64,000 nt of DNA from Dimorphilus gyrociliatus (Eukaryota; Annelida; Polychaeta; Dinophilidae): the NCBI GenBank assembly GCA_904063045.1, contig CAJFCJ010000017.1, positions 62,001 through 126,000 of the forward strand, in the 5' to 3' direction. Shown in pieces: positions 27,822 through 39,578 of the stretch (position 1 is the stretch's first letter; every line of letters starts with the position of its first letter). The notes under the pieces are model-generated. The model was not told the origin of the DNA and searched no databases. It was given only the letters and a program-made list of their open reading frames with translations. Position numbers and translations under genes: made by a program.

Positions 27822-29545
27822 GTGTCTTTCCGACGTATAAAAAAAATGTATTCATCTTAATACGCTCGAGTTTTTTCGGTCTTAATAAGACTTTAATATA
27901 TAATGAGATTTTCTTTCTTATCACCAGATTAAAAGGGGAAATTAATTAAAAAAAACTTAACTTTCCTAAAATGGTAACAAATTCCCAGGTAAACTTGACT
28001 ATATAATCTGACAATAGAAGTGGTACCTCACCTTAAAATAGACCTATAGTAGAGAGAGTACGCCACGCTTACTTAACCACCAATTAGGCTACTATCGCTG
28101 CTGTTTAATTTTCAGTCTTTTACTTAGAAAGGAGAGAATACAATATGTTTTTTATTATCTATTTTATATAACTATTTATTAATAAGTTTTATATTAAAAT
28201 ATTGCCAATAAAACTGGAAAAATAGTCACTGAACAGGAAATTATTAAATGAAAAATTAGTCATATTTTTTTTCTCTTTCTTCTTCCTCTTTTTACTCTTT
28301 TATCAATTGTCATCATCGTCATCCTCGTCAGTTTTTTGTTCTTTCCTTTCATTTTAACTAAACTACTCAATCATTGATCAAACTCTCCTAATCTCGCGGC
28401 AACAGATTCACTCTAAAAGCCTAATCTTACAATGACTACAAACAGTCGACAGGAAACGGATATAGAAAGTTTCCGTATTTAAATAGTCTTCTATGGGCTT
28501 AACGAACGTTCAACAAGCGTCTAAAATAGGGTTGAGATTCGTTACGAACCGTCCGTCCGTAGACTCAATTGCAAACGTCGATTACGGGAGGGGGCGCTGG
28601 ATAAAAAGGGAAGGAAAAATATCACGATTCGCGAATTATCGGCCGATATCTCTTGGAAAATTTCAAATAGCCTCCTAAATAAGCTTAATAGACGGTTTAT
28701 AGATGAATGAAAAGCCTACCGTTCTTTCATATCCGGCTTCTTGATTGTTCAAAATGGACGCTGTTAGTGCACAAAGTGTATCTCTTCTCTGCCGTCTCGA
28801 GTGCCGTCTATTTCGGCCTACTGAAGCGTCTAAAAAAGAAAATAAAGCATTATATATAGACTTTTATCGGTTAGAGTTGATTTTTAAAACACTTATTGTG
28901 TAAGATGACTATTATTAGTAGTAGCTGATATTTTTTAAGTAGATATTTAACGGTTGAATTTAATGGCATTTTCTCTATTGAAAAAACATGAAAGAGGCGG
29001 GGCTTATGGGTAGAAAAGGAAAAAACATAATATTTCTTCCAAAAAAACTTCAACTCCCACCGGCTTCCCTCCCACTGTTCCCGCCCTGTCTAAAAGAAAA
29101 AAGACGAGTTGGAAAGAACTCGGCATTGAGATATTGAATATGTCGCTATTTACAGCATTTATTCAACATAAATTCCTTTCGTACTGTTAATTATAAAGTT
29201 GTAGTTAATCCGAATAGTAATTAGACATAGAAGGAAAGAAAACACTCTTTAAAGAGCGCTTTTATTGATTGATTGAATAGTCACAAAATTTTAGCTGGGA
29301 AGCGGAAGGAAGAGAATAAGAAGAAAAGGGAAAAGATGGAGGTAAGGAAGGGAAGAGAGAATGCCGTGTTCCCTTTTCAAGACATTTCTTCTTCAAGGAA
29401 TATCCTCTAGTTTTTTCTTTTTATCAGAAATTCTTTCGGTTAGATCTTTCCCTTATCTTAATACGTCGAGTGAGACCCTAGTTCAATTATATATCTCTTC
29501 TTCTTCCTTACTTTTCCTACTTTTACATTACTCACCTTCGTTCAT
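15002..29545 (-). CDS. TRPC-family cation channel
   Basis: Exons, 5' to 3' on the minus strand: 29545-29536, 28829-28720, 26182-25761, 22512-22260, 20549-20373, 20307-20143, 17878-17602, 17415-17276, 17209-17110, 17052-16901, 16257-16103, 15974-15773 and 15700-15002, giving 953 residues. TRPC proteins are tetrameric Ca2+-permeable channels opened downstream of receptor/PLC signalling. Visible marks are N-terminal ankyrin repeats ([19 protein letters not shown]), the TRPC zinc site [20 protein letters not shown] before the first membrane helix, six membrane segments, the pore FWSIFG, S6 LLNMLIARM, the TRP box EWKFAR, and the block [20 protein letters not shown] basic stretch [11 protein letters not shown] lies near the N-terminus. 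The protein ends TSEV, a class I PDZ ligand. The S6 end (ARMTRSF) differs from the usual AMMNNSY. Introns reach 3.2 kb. The start in 29545-29536 gives only MNE before the next exon and is less sure than the rest. Confidence 0.93.
17927..17959. repeat. (TA)n microsatellite
   Basis: A pure TA run in a TRPC intron. Confidence 0.9.
18099..18122. repeat. Short interstitial telomere-like tract (CCTAA/CCCTAA)
   Basis: Tandem CCTAA units with one CCCTAA unit form a degenerate version of the animal telomere repeat, inside a TRPC intron. Confidence 0.6.
20550..22259. other. TRPC intron, 1.7 kb
   Basis: Intron sequence with CT and GA runs (20693-20720, 20818-20848), an AT run (21489-21510) and no supported exon. 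Confidence 0.6.
22513..25760. other. TRPC intron, 3.2 kb
   Basis: Intron sequence with GA (24268-24297) and CT (24538-24580, 25256-25292) runs and a TTCG/TTCA-rich stretch near 24897-24945. The 149-codon open frame at 24609-25058 is low-complexity and overlaps these runs. Confidence 0.6.
26183..28719. other. TRPC intron, 2.5 kb
   Basis: Intron sequence with TTCA repeats (27050-27082) and a long CT run (27760-27820). No other exon is supported. Confidence 0.6.
27760..27820. repeat. (CT)n microsatellite
   Basis: Nearly pure CT dinucleotides for about 60 bases. Confidence 0.95.
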
Positions 29546-29700
29546 TCTTGCTTTGATTAATCCGACGGAATAAATACTCTCCCGCAACACAGGAACATAA
29601 CAACTATAATGCGCGGCGTCTCTGCGCCAACTGCAAAAATTCCGGCCGCAATCAACGCTAGTCGCTTTCTCTTTTATTTCAACGAATTATTGTAAAGGGG
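29546..29700 (-). promoter_or_regulatory. Candidate proximal TRPC promoter / 5' UTR
   Basis: This short stretch is clearly richer in G, C and CpG (for example GCGCGGCGTC, TTCCGGCCGC) than its AT-rich surroundings. It lies immediately 5' of the proposed first coding exon whose donor is GAAG|GTGAGT. Position and composition suggest a promoter and 5' UTR; no core element was identified. Confidence 0.4.
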
Positions 29701-30197
29701 AAAAAATTGCTGGTATTTTGCCCGTCGATTCACCCAACATTCCGAACTGCAATGTTAGTTTACATTTACGGCGTTATATGTTGTTTGGTTTGGGGGCTGC
29801 CTTGTTTGTTAGGCCTATTAGTTAGGTTTCTAATAGTAAAAGAGTATGGGTTTTATTGGAAAGAAATATGTTTTGAGAATGTAATAAATTATTGAAATCT
29901 ATTTTCAAAATTATTTCATACGAAAACAACTTTTTAATAAAAATTCTTTAACAGCTAAACTTCTCCAGGGTACATTATAAAAATATATACAATATACTAA
30001 TATATACTGTATATATATAGATATCTGTAACTATTCATATACATTCTTATAGATGAATTGTTATAATAATGAGTTTTTATTATGGTTCTTTCCAGACTTT
30101 CACTCACTTCATTGACGATAACGCCATCTACTTTTTATTACCAAAGATATGGTCAACTTTTTTAATTGTTTTCATACGAACACACACACACTCACTC

Positions 30198-30206
30198 ACT
30201 CACTCA

Positions 30207-30254
<48 letters not shown>

Positions 30255-30268
30255 CTTTCTCTCTATCT
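30198..30268. repeat. (CT)n microsatellite
   Basis: CT dinucleotide tract preceded by CA and CTCA units, upstream of the proximal TRPC exon. Confidence 0.9.
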
Positions 30269-32652
30269 CTCTCTCTATCTTACCGGTGGAAATGGAAAAA
30301 ATATGATAAAATACATGAATGTTTGCTTTCATACAAATCAATTATTTCACCTTATTTATTATTCATAACATTTTTCAAAGAATTCAATCATATTTTTTAA
30401 TAATTGATACAGAATTTATGAAAATCCTATTGTTTTTCAATGATACTGCAGCTATTTGAATTGAACGAAAGAATGACTGAATGAATAAATAAGCGAATAG
30501 ATAGATAGATATATTCATCGATAAATTCAGTGTTACTTTCAAGTTTTACCTGTTATCAAGAATAGGGAAAGTTGAAGAAAAAGAAGAAGAGGAAGAAGAA
30601 TAAAGCATTTTATTAAATTTCTGATCAGATAATGGTACGGTCAACGATGATTGAGTTGAATTGTTTATATTAAGCTATTAGGTTTACTATAGGGAAATTC
30701 TCCAGAGACAAAATTTTCCATAAGAACATACAAATAAATGAAGCAGTTGTTGCTACTCATCATTTAAATATTTTTCTCATCATGACTGATGTTCCATTTT
30801 TGCTGGGTAAATATGGAATTTAAACAATATTTCCAGAAGGCATATCTTAACATACTCTTTTATCGTAAATGTAACAAGGCTAATAACCAAAATGCCAAAC
30901 TGATAAACATTGTATATATAATACTTGTTAGGTAATAGAAGGAATGCAGGAATTTTATCTAGGTGGTTTTTTTTGCCCTCTCTACTCAATCTCGCTAGCC
31001 CCTCTTTCCCTCAGCGCCCCCCCCCCTCTCTCTCTCTCTGCCATTTTCTTCTTTTTCTTTTTTAACTTTTACCATGTTTCCATTTCTATTCTACCCTCTT
31101 CTCTATCGCTCATTCTCTCATTCTCTCATTCTCTCATTCTCTCTCTCTCTCTCTCTCTCTTTATTTAAGCTAGTTTAGTGATGGATGTAATTTAGGTAAT
31201 TCAGACTGACTGAATTGGAAAATCAATCACGTTTTTATTGTCGTTCCTGGAACGTACGATATGTAATAAACTGTATCTCGTCAAAAGATAAATTCTTTTC
31301 AATTTTCATGTCTACCGATTAAAACTATTGTAATTTTTTGCCTTCTTCTTTTATTCGAAAAGGGAATTTCCTACGCCTTCCATCAATTTAATTAAGTGAC
31401 AAGATTAAAAGTTATGGGGTGAATAAGAGTTTATAATTCAAACGAATTCTAAGAGAAGGCGCCTTAATCGCCAACAGAATGCGCTCCACCTGTACGAATA
31501 AAGGAAAATTAGAAGAGAGAGAGAGAGGGGTGAGGGAAGAGGAGGATGATGTGAAGAAAAAGTAAATTATTCTCATTTTGCCTTTTCAAAAATTATCTAG
31601 TAGATGGCGCAAAAATATGACTGAAAAATAAAATGTACTTCATTAGAGATCTCGTATAAATTCTTAATGAAAAGCAAATACGCTGTTCTTTCTGTCTTTT
31701 AAGTTATGCCAATATGTTTACTTTTGCTATAATCGAATAAGAAGAATCTTAGGGAGAGTAAATTACTATTTAATTGATTCTCGAGAAGAGAATTAAACGT
31801 CAACTTTCCTACAGATAAAAATGTTAAAAGGAGAAATAATGTATAAAGAGAATAAAGGAGAAGAAGGCAGAGGAAGCGGAGGAGTAGGAGGAGGAAGGGA
31901 AAGATTACGAGAAAAATAGAGAGAAGAAAGAGAACGGAAGAAACTATTCAATGATTTGTTTATGTTAATTTAGCGATAAGGACTAAGAAAAAAACAGTCT
32001 CTTCTTTATCCCCGTCCATATTTAATCGTATACTGTATATTCTCTCATTTTACAATAACCATGCTCCTATGGAGAAACATTACTCCATTATTTGCTCACA
32101 ATTATGTTTACGATACGATGGGTAAACGATAAAATGCAGCCATACAGCAATAACAACCGGCAGGAATAAGTTATAGGATTACCATTCCTTGAATAATCAA
32201 GATTTTCTTCAATCCTAACTTGGCCTAATAGGCGTACGTATTGTAGTAGAATAATTAAATGACTGATATGAATAATAATGAAGATATAGAGGGAAAAACA
32301 GACAAAAATATAGAAACTAGATAGATTGAGAAATTGAAGGCAAAGTACAAAAGTAAATGAAAATAATGCATTTTCTATCTTTTCTTTGTAGTTGTTCAAA
32401 AGGAGAAATAAAGGAGGTAGAGATGAAAGAAATTAAGCGAGAAGGCGATGGAAGACGGAATGAGAGATAGAGAGAAAGAGAGAAAGAAAAGTATGACTTA
32501 TCAATTGGTTGCTTAGTTTAAAAGCGTTTTTGTTATTGTTTATATAGTGTATAGATATGTATAGTATATAGGTTACGATGATCTTGCTTTCTACATTAAC
32601 CAATAAAAAACAAGCTGGTTTTTTTTATAATTCGCTAAAAATTCTCGATGAA

Positions 32653-32684
<32 letters not shown>

Positions 32685-32989
32685 TAAGAAAGGAAGAAAA
32701 GAAGAGAAGAAAAAGAAATAAGGTATAGAATTTACAAAAGTCTGTGAGAATTAGTTTGGGTTTACAACATCGATTAAAAAGTTTGGTGCACTAAACAACA
32801 AACTGTACGAACAAATTACGGACATTTACAACTTAATAAATCTGCAAATCAACAAGTTTAAGGTCAAGAGGTCAACGGTAAACCCAAAATCGATAGTGAC
32901 AATTGATTCAGGGCAAACTTTTAAAGAAAAATATTTACGATAAACATCTGTAGGAAATTATCAGTAGGGCGTAGTAATTATAGACAAAC

Positions 32990-33122
32990 CTTCGTTTAAT
33001 TTATCAAACATGCCTAAACCAGCTATTTTAACTGGGGCAGTCCAAATTTCTCGAATTCTTTGCTCTTTTAGGCCAACTTCTGGGGTTTTAACCTCCTTTT
33101 TGCTTCTTTCAAATCTGAGCAT
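32990..33122 (-). CDS. Possible distal first coding exon of the TRPC gene
   Basis: A 44-codon open stretch starts at an ATG (MLRFERSKKEVKTPEVGL...) and ends NE with one spare base before a GTTTGT donor. Its phase matches the exon at 28829-28720, so it would give a 994-residue channel with a longer N-terminus. The frame stays open upstream of the ATG for about 24 more codons, back to an AG, so it could also be an internal exon. Residue composition looks coding, but no family signature is recognised. It may instead belong to another gene. Confidence 0.42.
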
Positions 33123-35285
33123 GTTGATTAAGTTTATTGCCCTTCTTCTCTCACTAAGAAATACTTCATAAAACGTGATATCAATTAAATAAGCTGACCA
33201 GCTTATCTCGATAAACTATTTCTTCGATTTTCCAGTAGTGAATGATTGACGGAGATTCCTATTTGACTGCAAACGCCTACTGCCAGATGTCCTCTCGTTC
33301 TGCAAAAATCCGTACAATCGCTTTCGTTTACTTTTTAAAAGAAATCTTTCCCGTTGCAGTTTTTCTTCATTTTGTTAATTTAATTATCAAAGTAATTATC
33401 ATTATTTCGTTGCATTTCCGCAAAAAAGATGGCCATACAAGTTTCTATTATTTCCTTTAATAGAAATATCAATAAACCAATAGGAGAAGAGTTCAAGTAC
33501 CGAGAGAAGAGAAATTAGAGGAGGGAGAAAGAGGATGACCCCTGGGCGAAAGGATAGTATTTTTTAAAACAGAATCTTAATATAAACTATGAAAGAATGC
33601 AATGTTTATGACATATTGACGCTGGTAAGAAAATTATACTGTAATATAATCCGCTAAATGGCATTAAACAAAACGTAGAAAAATATACTGCAATTTTGTT
33701 TATGAATAAGGCTGCAAAGTAAAACCATATAAGCTCAAAATATAACATTTCTTTAGCAGTATTTCTATTCTAATGAACCTTTATATCTTTATCTCTTTTC
33801 TTCAAACCTATCATTCTTTCTCTCTATCTATACTGCAAATGAACTGTCACATGTATTCACACCAAACAGATTTACAATAAAATTAACCAACCTATGGCAA
33901 TTTATGAAAACTTTTCCTTCTTTTAAAACTTTATCCTCCTACCTTTCTACTGTTTTCTCTCTCTCTCTCTCTCTCTCTCTCTTTCACTCTGTTACTTTTC
34001 GTTTACTTTCTTCCCATCATCTAACGAACAAGAAAACATATAAAAGTATATTGCAAGCATACCATTATCAAATTTTTCACATTCCCATTTTATTACGGGC
34101 TGTTACCCTTACAGGAAGCATCAAAGTCTAAGACGATGATGTATCATTCTATACTCATGTTTTCTAATCAATAAAATGCATTATTCTCAATATGGAATCT
34201 ATAAACAGTCTGTGTTTTATATTCTTGCAAGTTAACGAATAAATAAACGTTAATTTTTTTATTGAGAATTATCTAAATAGAATAAATTAAGGAATCGTTG
34301 CATTTTGTTTTTGTGTGTATTTCCTATTCTCCCCTTCTCTCTATCTATCTATCTTTCTTTCTTTCTATCTTTCTTTCTCTTTCATTTACATTTCTTTCTT
34401 CACTATTTTCCAGTTAATCTTTTTTATATAAAAAGAAAGTATAGTTGTAGAGATTTAATTGTTTATTTAGGTAAAGAATGATAAAGGATTTGCTTAAACG
34501 TTCCTTTTCACCAACTGTTATAGCGTTAAATATTATTGATAGACACTCTTGAACGATTTTCCTATCAAATTTATTCAAGTATTCTTCATTATATAACACA
34601 ATTGATTGATATTTGTTCTCTCTCTCTCTCTCACTCTCTTACTCTGGCCCAGTTTATTCCTTCAAAGAAATCTTTTACGAAAACTATTCTATCTCTTCTC
34701 TATTAATATTTATTCAACTAAATTTCTAACATTTCCTAGTCTATCCCTTTTTTTATTTAACAATGAAGACACGCACTCTTCTAGTTTCTCTTTAAGAAAA
34801 AGGACTAAAAATGTGAAAAATTAATTGACTAATTAATTAACTTATTTAAAATAAATCTTTATAGTAAATTAACGAAAGAAAATCTTGTTTTTTCGGTAAA
34901 TGAAGCATACTTACCGGATAAGAAGATGTTATTCTCACCCCTCAATACTCTTGTTTGTTTACGATGTGAAATATTTTAAATAGTTTCTATCAGAAATATT
35001 TCTTATCTTTTATCATTTAAAAACATAACTGGTATACCTATGAATCTCTTTTATAACGAACTGTTAATTCTACGGTTTGTTGCCCACCCTCCCTCTCCAG
35101 TAAATGGAAATTTTAATGCAGAGAAAAATTGGATTAGTACTTGAAATCACTTTATTTAAAAAAACAAAAAAACCCAATTGGTTTGTTTTTATATAAAAGT
35201 ATAAAGCGTAGAGTACAAGTTGTAGGACTATTGGATCCTCTTGCTTACACTAATGAAAACCTCAAGCTTTAGAATTCGCTTACAT

Positions 35286-35342
<57 letters not shown>

Positions 35343-36010
35343 TAGAGATAGAGAGATAGATTGATAGAAAGAAAGAGGGAGAGAGAGAGTGAGGGAGTCT
35401 GAAGAGGGAGGAAATGAAAGAAAGAGAGAGAGAGAGAGTCTGTGGAGGAAAGAAATGAAAGAAAAATAGAGACAGACAAGGAAGTTATAACGAGATGATG
35501 ATAATGATGATAAGTTAATCGATATATATTTTGATTAAAAGATTTTATCTTTCTCTATAAACTTATAAAATATTATTTTCCTTTCTGTTTAACTTCCATC
35601 TTTTCCTTTTCCTTTTCTTTTCACTATCTATTTTAAGCTCGTCGTATTTGTTTTAAAGTGATTTCATTTTTCATCTACCTTATATAGTCTTGTAAATCTA
35701 TATTGAATTATCAATTTTTTGCTGACTAAAAAAGCTATTCCACTACTATTTTCGGTTGTTTTTGTTTCTCGCTTCTCCAATGGAAAACAAGAGAAAAGAA
35801 AATAGTCGATATTCAAATGAACGTATCGGATAATTATCGATTTTTTTCTCTCTACCTAGGTAGGCCTTATCCGCTATTTATACAACATATTTTTGATAAG
35901 GCCACAGTAACGACGAGTGGCGAGTCAATAAAGGACGGATTTATTCTTTGTCACGGCTGCTTAAAGCGTAGTTCGTTCAACGAATTACAAACTAAAACAA
36001 GTTCGTGAAT
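33123..36010. other. Intergenic region between TRPC and the CCDC33-like gene
   Basis: AT-rich, with CT runs (33957-33983, 34616-34632), a TATC-rich run (34338-34380) and a long GA run (35290-35338). The last 150 bases are richer in GC and include an open frame ending at 36008. This part is probably 5' UTR or promoter of the downstream gene. Confidence 0.5.
35290..35338. repeat. (GA)n microsatellite
   Basis: A long GA run that continues into GATA and GA-rich sequence to about 35440. Confidence 0.95.
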
Positions 36011-37601
36011 ATGGCGACAATGTATTATCCACCTTATAGACCTCAAAGTGAACAAGTAAGTTATTTATAAGAAATTCTCATTAAAATATACTTCCTCTCT
36101 TTTCAATCGTTGCTGAGGATAGACAGCAATTTTTATGTAATATTTTTGATTTCGTGTTAAAATCAATGGTGTTGCTCTATAAACAAAACAATCGGAGATA
36201 ACGCACTTTAAATGTTGTATACTGCCTGTAAAATTTCAATATTAAATGTATCTTATATAGTTTATATATAAATTTATATATGTACTAGTATATTAGACGT
36301 GTCTACTGTATAGATAATATGAGAAGTAAAAGGGAATTTCGGCTTAAAAATAGGCGATCAGGTAGAATTCTGTCAATTAAATGAGGTATGAAATAAGATG
36401 AATGATCGATAATCGATAAAATCTTGATATATTGAAAAAATTAAGAGTATAATTTATATAATCAATATAGAAGAAGTAGAATGAGGAGGAGGAGGAGGAG
36501 GAGGGGGCGGAGAGAATGATATTAAATTGCAAAATGTTGGATCTGCTTTTTACTTTTCTTTCTTAGCTTCTAAATGACAATGACGATCAGCTACCTAGCC
36601 AAGACGCCCTGGAGAAAGTACTACCAGAATACAGTTATATATTCGTTGATCCTATTCCAAGGATAAAGCCTCCCGGATCTCTACTGAAGGATGCAAATCC
36701 TCAAGCAAATTCTTCCGATCCTTCTGATCAAGTCGTTTTACAGTACCAATTAGGAGAATTGCAAAGATATAGGGAAGCTGTTCACAGAATGGCTAATGAT
36801 ATTATTGCTTTAAGACAGCACATTACTGAATTGCAAAGCGTAAATAGTGGCCTAAAGTTACAACTGGCCCAGTTTAAAGACGCTAGCAGATTGATACACG
36901 ATTCAGCCGACTTGGATGGATTAACAAAAGAAGAAATGGTAGAGAGATACGCGGCCATAAAGCGGAAAGTAGTTAGTCAGTCTGCGGATATGGAAACGTA
37001 TAGGGAGAATATCAGACAATTGAAGAATTTATTAATAGATAAGGATGAAGATATTCAAAAGCTAAGTCGTGATACTTTGAATAAGGATAGTCAAATGAGG
37101 GTTTTAGCTAAACTAAGAGAGACTCAAGCAAAGTCCGAAAGGTATAAGAACGCAATTGAACAACAAGAGAAAGTCATTGAAAAATTAGAAAAAGTCTTAC
37201 AAAAATCATCGACGTCTAAAATATCATCTGAAAAGGGTAATGAACGTTACGAAGCTCTCCAGGCAGAAAATCAAAGATTAAAAGATCAACTACACAATTA
37301 TCAGGTATTTAAATAATTCTCTATTTACCTCTACTAAATACCATTTATTGAAATAAATAAAATATAGAAAGACGATAAAGAGAGGGGAAAGAATCAAAAA
37401 GAGAGTGACGAAGAACGTTTAAGAATGTATGAGAAAATTGATTTCTACGAAGAAAGGATAAAATCACTCGAGAGTCAAATTATAACGAGTGCTAAAGATT
37501 GGGGAAGAGAGAAGACTGAAATGAACTTGAAAATTCAAGAATTAAAGAGAAAGAGTAAAATTCGACCAGTATTTAGTCCGCATCACCGATTCGAGAAGTA
37601 A
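36011..37601 (+). CDS. CCDC33-like coiled-coil protein
   Basis: Three exons (36011-36055, 36567-37304, 37368-37601), all phase 0, give 338 residues. After a Tyr/Pro-rich start and a polar linker (about residues 15-75) the protein is mostly coiled coil. The order of blocks resembles the C-terminal part of vertebrate CCDC33 as I recall it: LQRYREAVHRMANDIIALR, then a charged middle, then QQEKVIEKLEKVLQK and a Glu/Asn-rich AENQRLKDQL helix. Vertebrate CCDC33 also carries C2 domains, which are absent here; either this is a shorter family member or upstream exons were missed. CCDC33 is known mainly from testis and peroxisome studies, so function is left open. A poly(A) signal lies at 37670. Confidence 0.75.
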
Positions 37602-37669
37602 TAAAAACTATGATTTATACGTAAAATTATGTAATTGTACATATTTCGTTATCAGTTCATTTGTAGCTG

Positions 37670-37675
37670 AATAAA
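37670..37675 (+). promoter_or_regulatory. Poly(A) signal AATAAA of the CCDC33-like gene
   Basis: The hexamer lies 69 bases after the stop codon in AT-rich sequence, a usual distance. Confidence 0.6.
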
Positions 37676-38142
37676 TCAATTATATTCTGAATATATTATA
37701 TATTAACGTAACTGTATGAAAAGAATAGAATTCCAATTTATTCATTCTTGTGTTGTGTAGGAGCTTTCTCCTTTTCCCTCTATCTCTATCTCTCTCTCTC
37801 TTTCTTTCTCTCTCCCTCTCTTTTCTCTCCTTTTTGCAAACTTTTCGTTACTTATTCAACATATAGTGTTTCGTGTAAGTATCAATATGTTTAACATTAA
37901 CAATTGTCAATTTCTTTATTCATTTCTAGATTAGATCAATACATATCTTTATGATAATCCCACGCTAATCCTCTATTCAAATCACAATATTATTCACTCG
38001 AATTGTTTATCAACAAGTAAATTTCTTGCATTTATTTTCCTTTTAGCAATTTTAATAGAAGAAAGGAATTTATGCTCTACTTTTTATCTGAAAACTTAAA
38101 CAATCTACTTGTTTATAAGTGTTTAAATCTGCGTTCGTTTGC

Positions 38143-38187
<45 letters not shown>

Positions 38188-39203
38188 CTTCTCTTCCTTA
38201 ATCTTCTTCTATCATCTTAAACAAATAGGTATCGAAACTAAAATTAGTATTATCTTGCCAAATATCAAGGCGAAGAGTATAGTTTTAGCCTCTCAGTTTG
38301 CCATTTCTCTTTCATATTTTCTTCTTAGGAGAAGAAAGGAAACAATACAAAAAGTTTTTAATAATAGAATAAAATTCCTGTCTAGGAACGAAAAAGGGAA
38401 AGATATGATTTTAAACTTGTTGGCTTCCCTTTTTCCTTTAATCCTTTAATTACTATTTATTTGTTTGTCTTTTTCATGAAAATTGTGAGATATCTCCATC
38501 TTTTTTGCTGTAGTAAACGTTTTATTACATCAACTATGCGAAGAATGTATAGTTTATATAATAAATTGCAGTAGATAGTTTTATATAAAATACTGCAATA
38601 ATCTTTTTCTTTTATTATTTCCCTGACTAATTTTTTTCATTGATTTCTCTTCTCTTTTCCCTTTACTTTTCCTCTAAGAGAAGTCAAATTTTGTTATAGT
38701 AGAAAATGGATTGTGAAGTTGACGACTTCCATTTGCTTAGTGCTCTTTATTTCACAAATAATAAGTAAGTTGAATACTAAAACAGTTTGATCTATCTGAA
38801 TGAAAATTCATAGATCTTTGTTTCCTTTTTTCTGTTTCTCACTTCTTTTTATCCATCTTCTTTTTTCCTACTGAACGCAGTTTCTAAGAGAGAAAAATAT
38901 CCATCTACTGTATATAGTATATTTATATTTGAAAAAGTCTCTTGCTAGTATCAAGAGGGAACTAATTAATTGCTTTTTCATAGAGAAAGAATAGACTGGA
39001 AAATCTATAATAGATAATAGATGGAGCCTTTTAAAGCATAGCTGTTAAAGATATTACTCTATTCTCAAAAATGTTCTTTCACTGGCTATATAGATGGATA
39101 ACAACAGTTTTGAGGTTCTGTTGCTAAGAGATACTATAAGTCATTTTCCATTTCAAGTATTACACACCTTGAATTTGTCTTCTTAGTTAATACTTCATTT
39201 AGT
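37676..39203. other. Interval between CCDC33-like gene and minus-strand unknown gene
   Basis: AT-rich, with CT runs (37787-37830, 38150-38180). Apart from the weak + strand exon candidate at 38706, nothing is supported. Confidence 0.5.
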
Positions 39204-39578
39204 TCACTCATTCACCGCTACAATAAACTCCATCTAGCGATAAATGGAGAAAGCATTCGCTTGACTCTTTTACTATACACAATTGTAATCAAACCGTATA
39301 TGAGATAGACTAATTAAAGAAAAGAAAGTTGACTTTAATTGCAACGTATTTATGATAATGCTTACCTCTGAAATATTCAAGTCGCTAAATATTGGTAAAG
39401 TGAATAAAGACGGATTAATCCGTGCTACTAAAGAGATGTTCAAAAGTTTGAAAAATGATAGTATCACTCGGAAATGAGTTTTTTTTTCGGAAGAAAGGAA
39501 AGCCTATATGAAAGAGAAATTGAAAGAAGCGCTGTAGAGGAGGATCCTCATCTTTCTAATGGTGATCAGGTCATGAAG
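38706..39578 (+). other. Two phase-compatible candidate exons, unknown gene
   Basis: A possible first exon (38706-38763, start MDCEVDDFHLLSALYFTNN, donor GTAAGT) and a possible second exon (39499-39578, SLYEREIERSAVEEDP..., acceptor after a long T run) join in phase 2. The second ends in phase 0 at a GTAACA donor. No later exon was found, and the second candidate lies inside an intron of the minus-strand gene. Purine-rich sequence often gives Glu/Lys/Arg-rich frames by chance, so this is weak. Confidence 0.22.

Noticed and set aside
28493-28678. 61-codon + strand frame containing NYRPISL, like a LINE reverse transcriptase
   Set aside because: Only that short word matches; no other RT motif follows. 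The frame lies in an intron just downstream of a confirmed minus-strand TRPC exon.
28754-28903. + strand 49-codon frame starting [12 protein letters not shown]
   Set aside because: It is the antisense of the TRPC exon at 28829-28720, which has better splice sites and the right phase on both sides.
30069-30400. Frames rich in Ser-Leu over CT tracts, here and at many other places
   Set aside because: These are simple-repeat translations (CTCTCT gives Ser-Leu), not proteins.
35817-36008. 63-codon + strand frame before the CCDC33-like gene
   Set aside because: It ends at a TGA just before the chosen ATG and is in another frame; more likely 5' UTR/promoter sequence.
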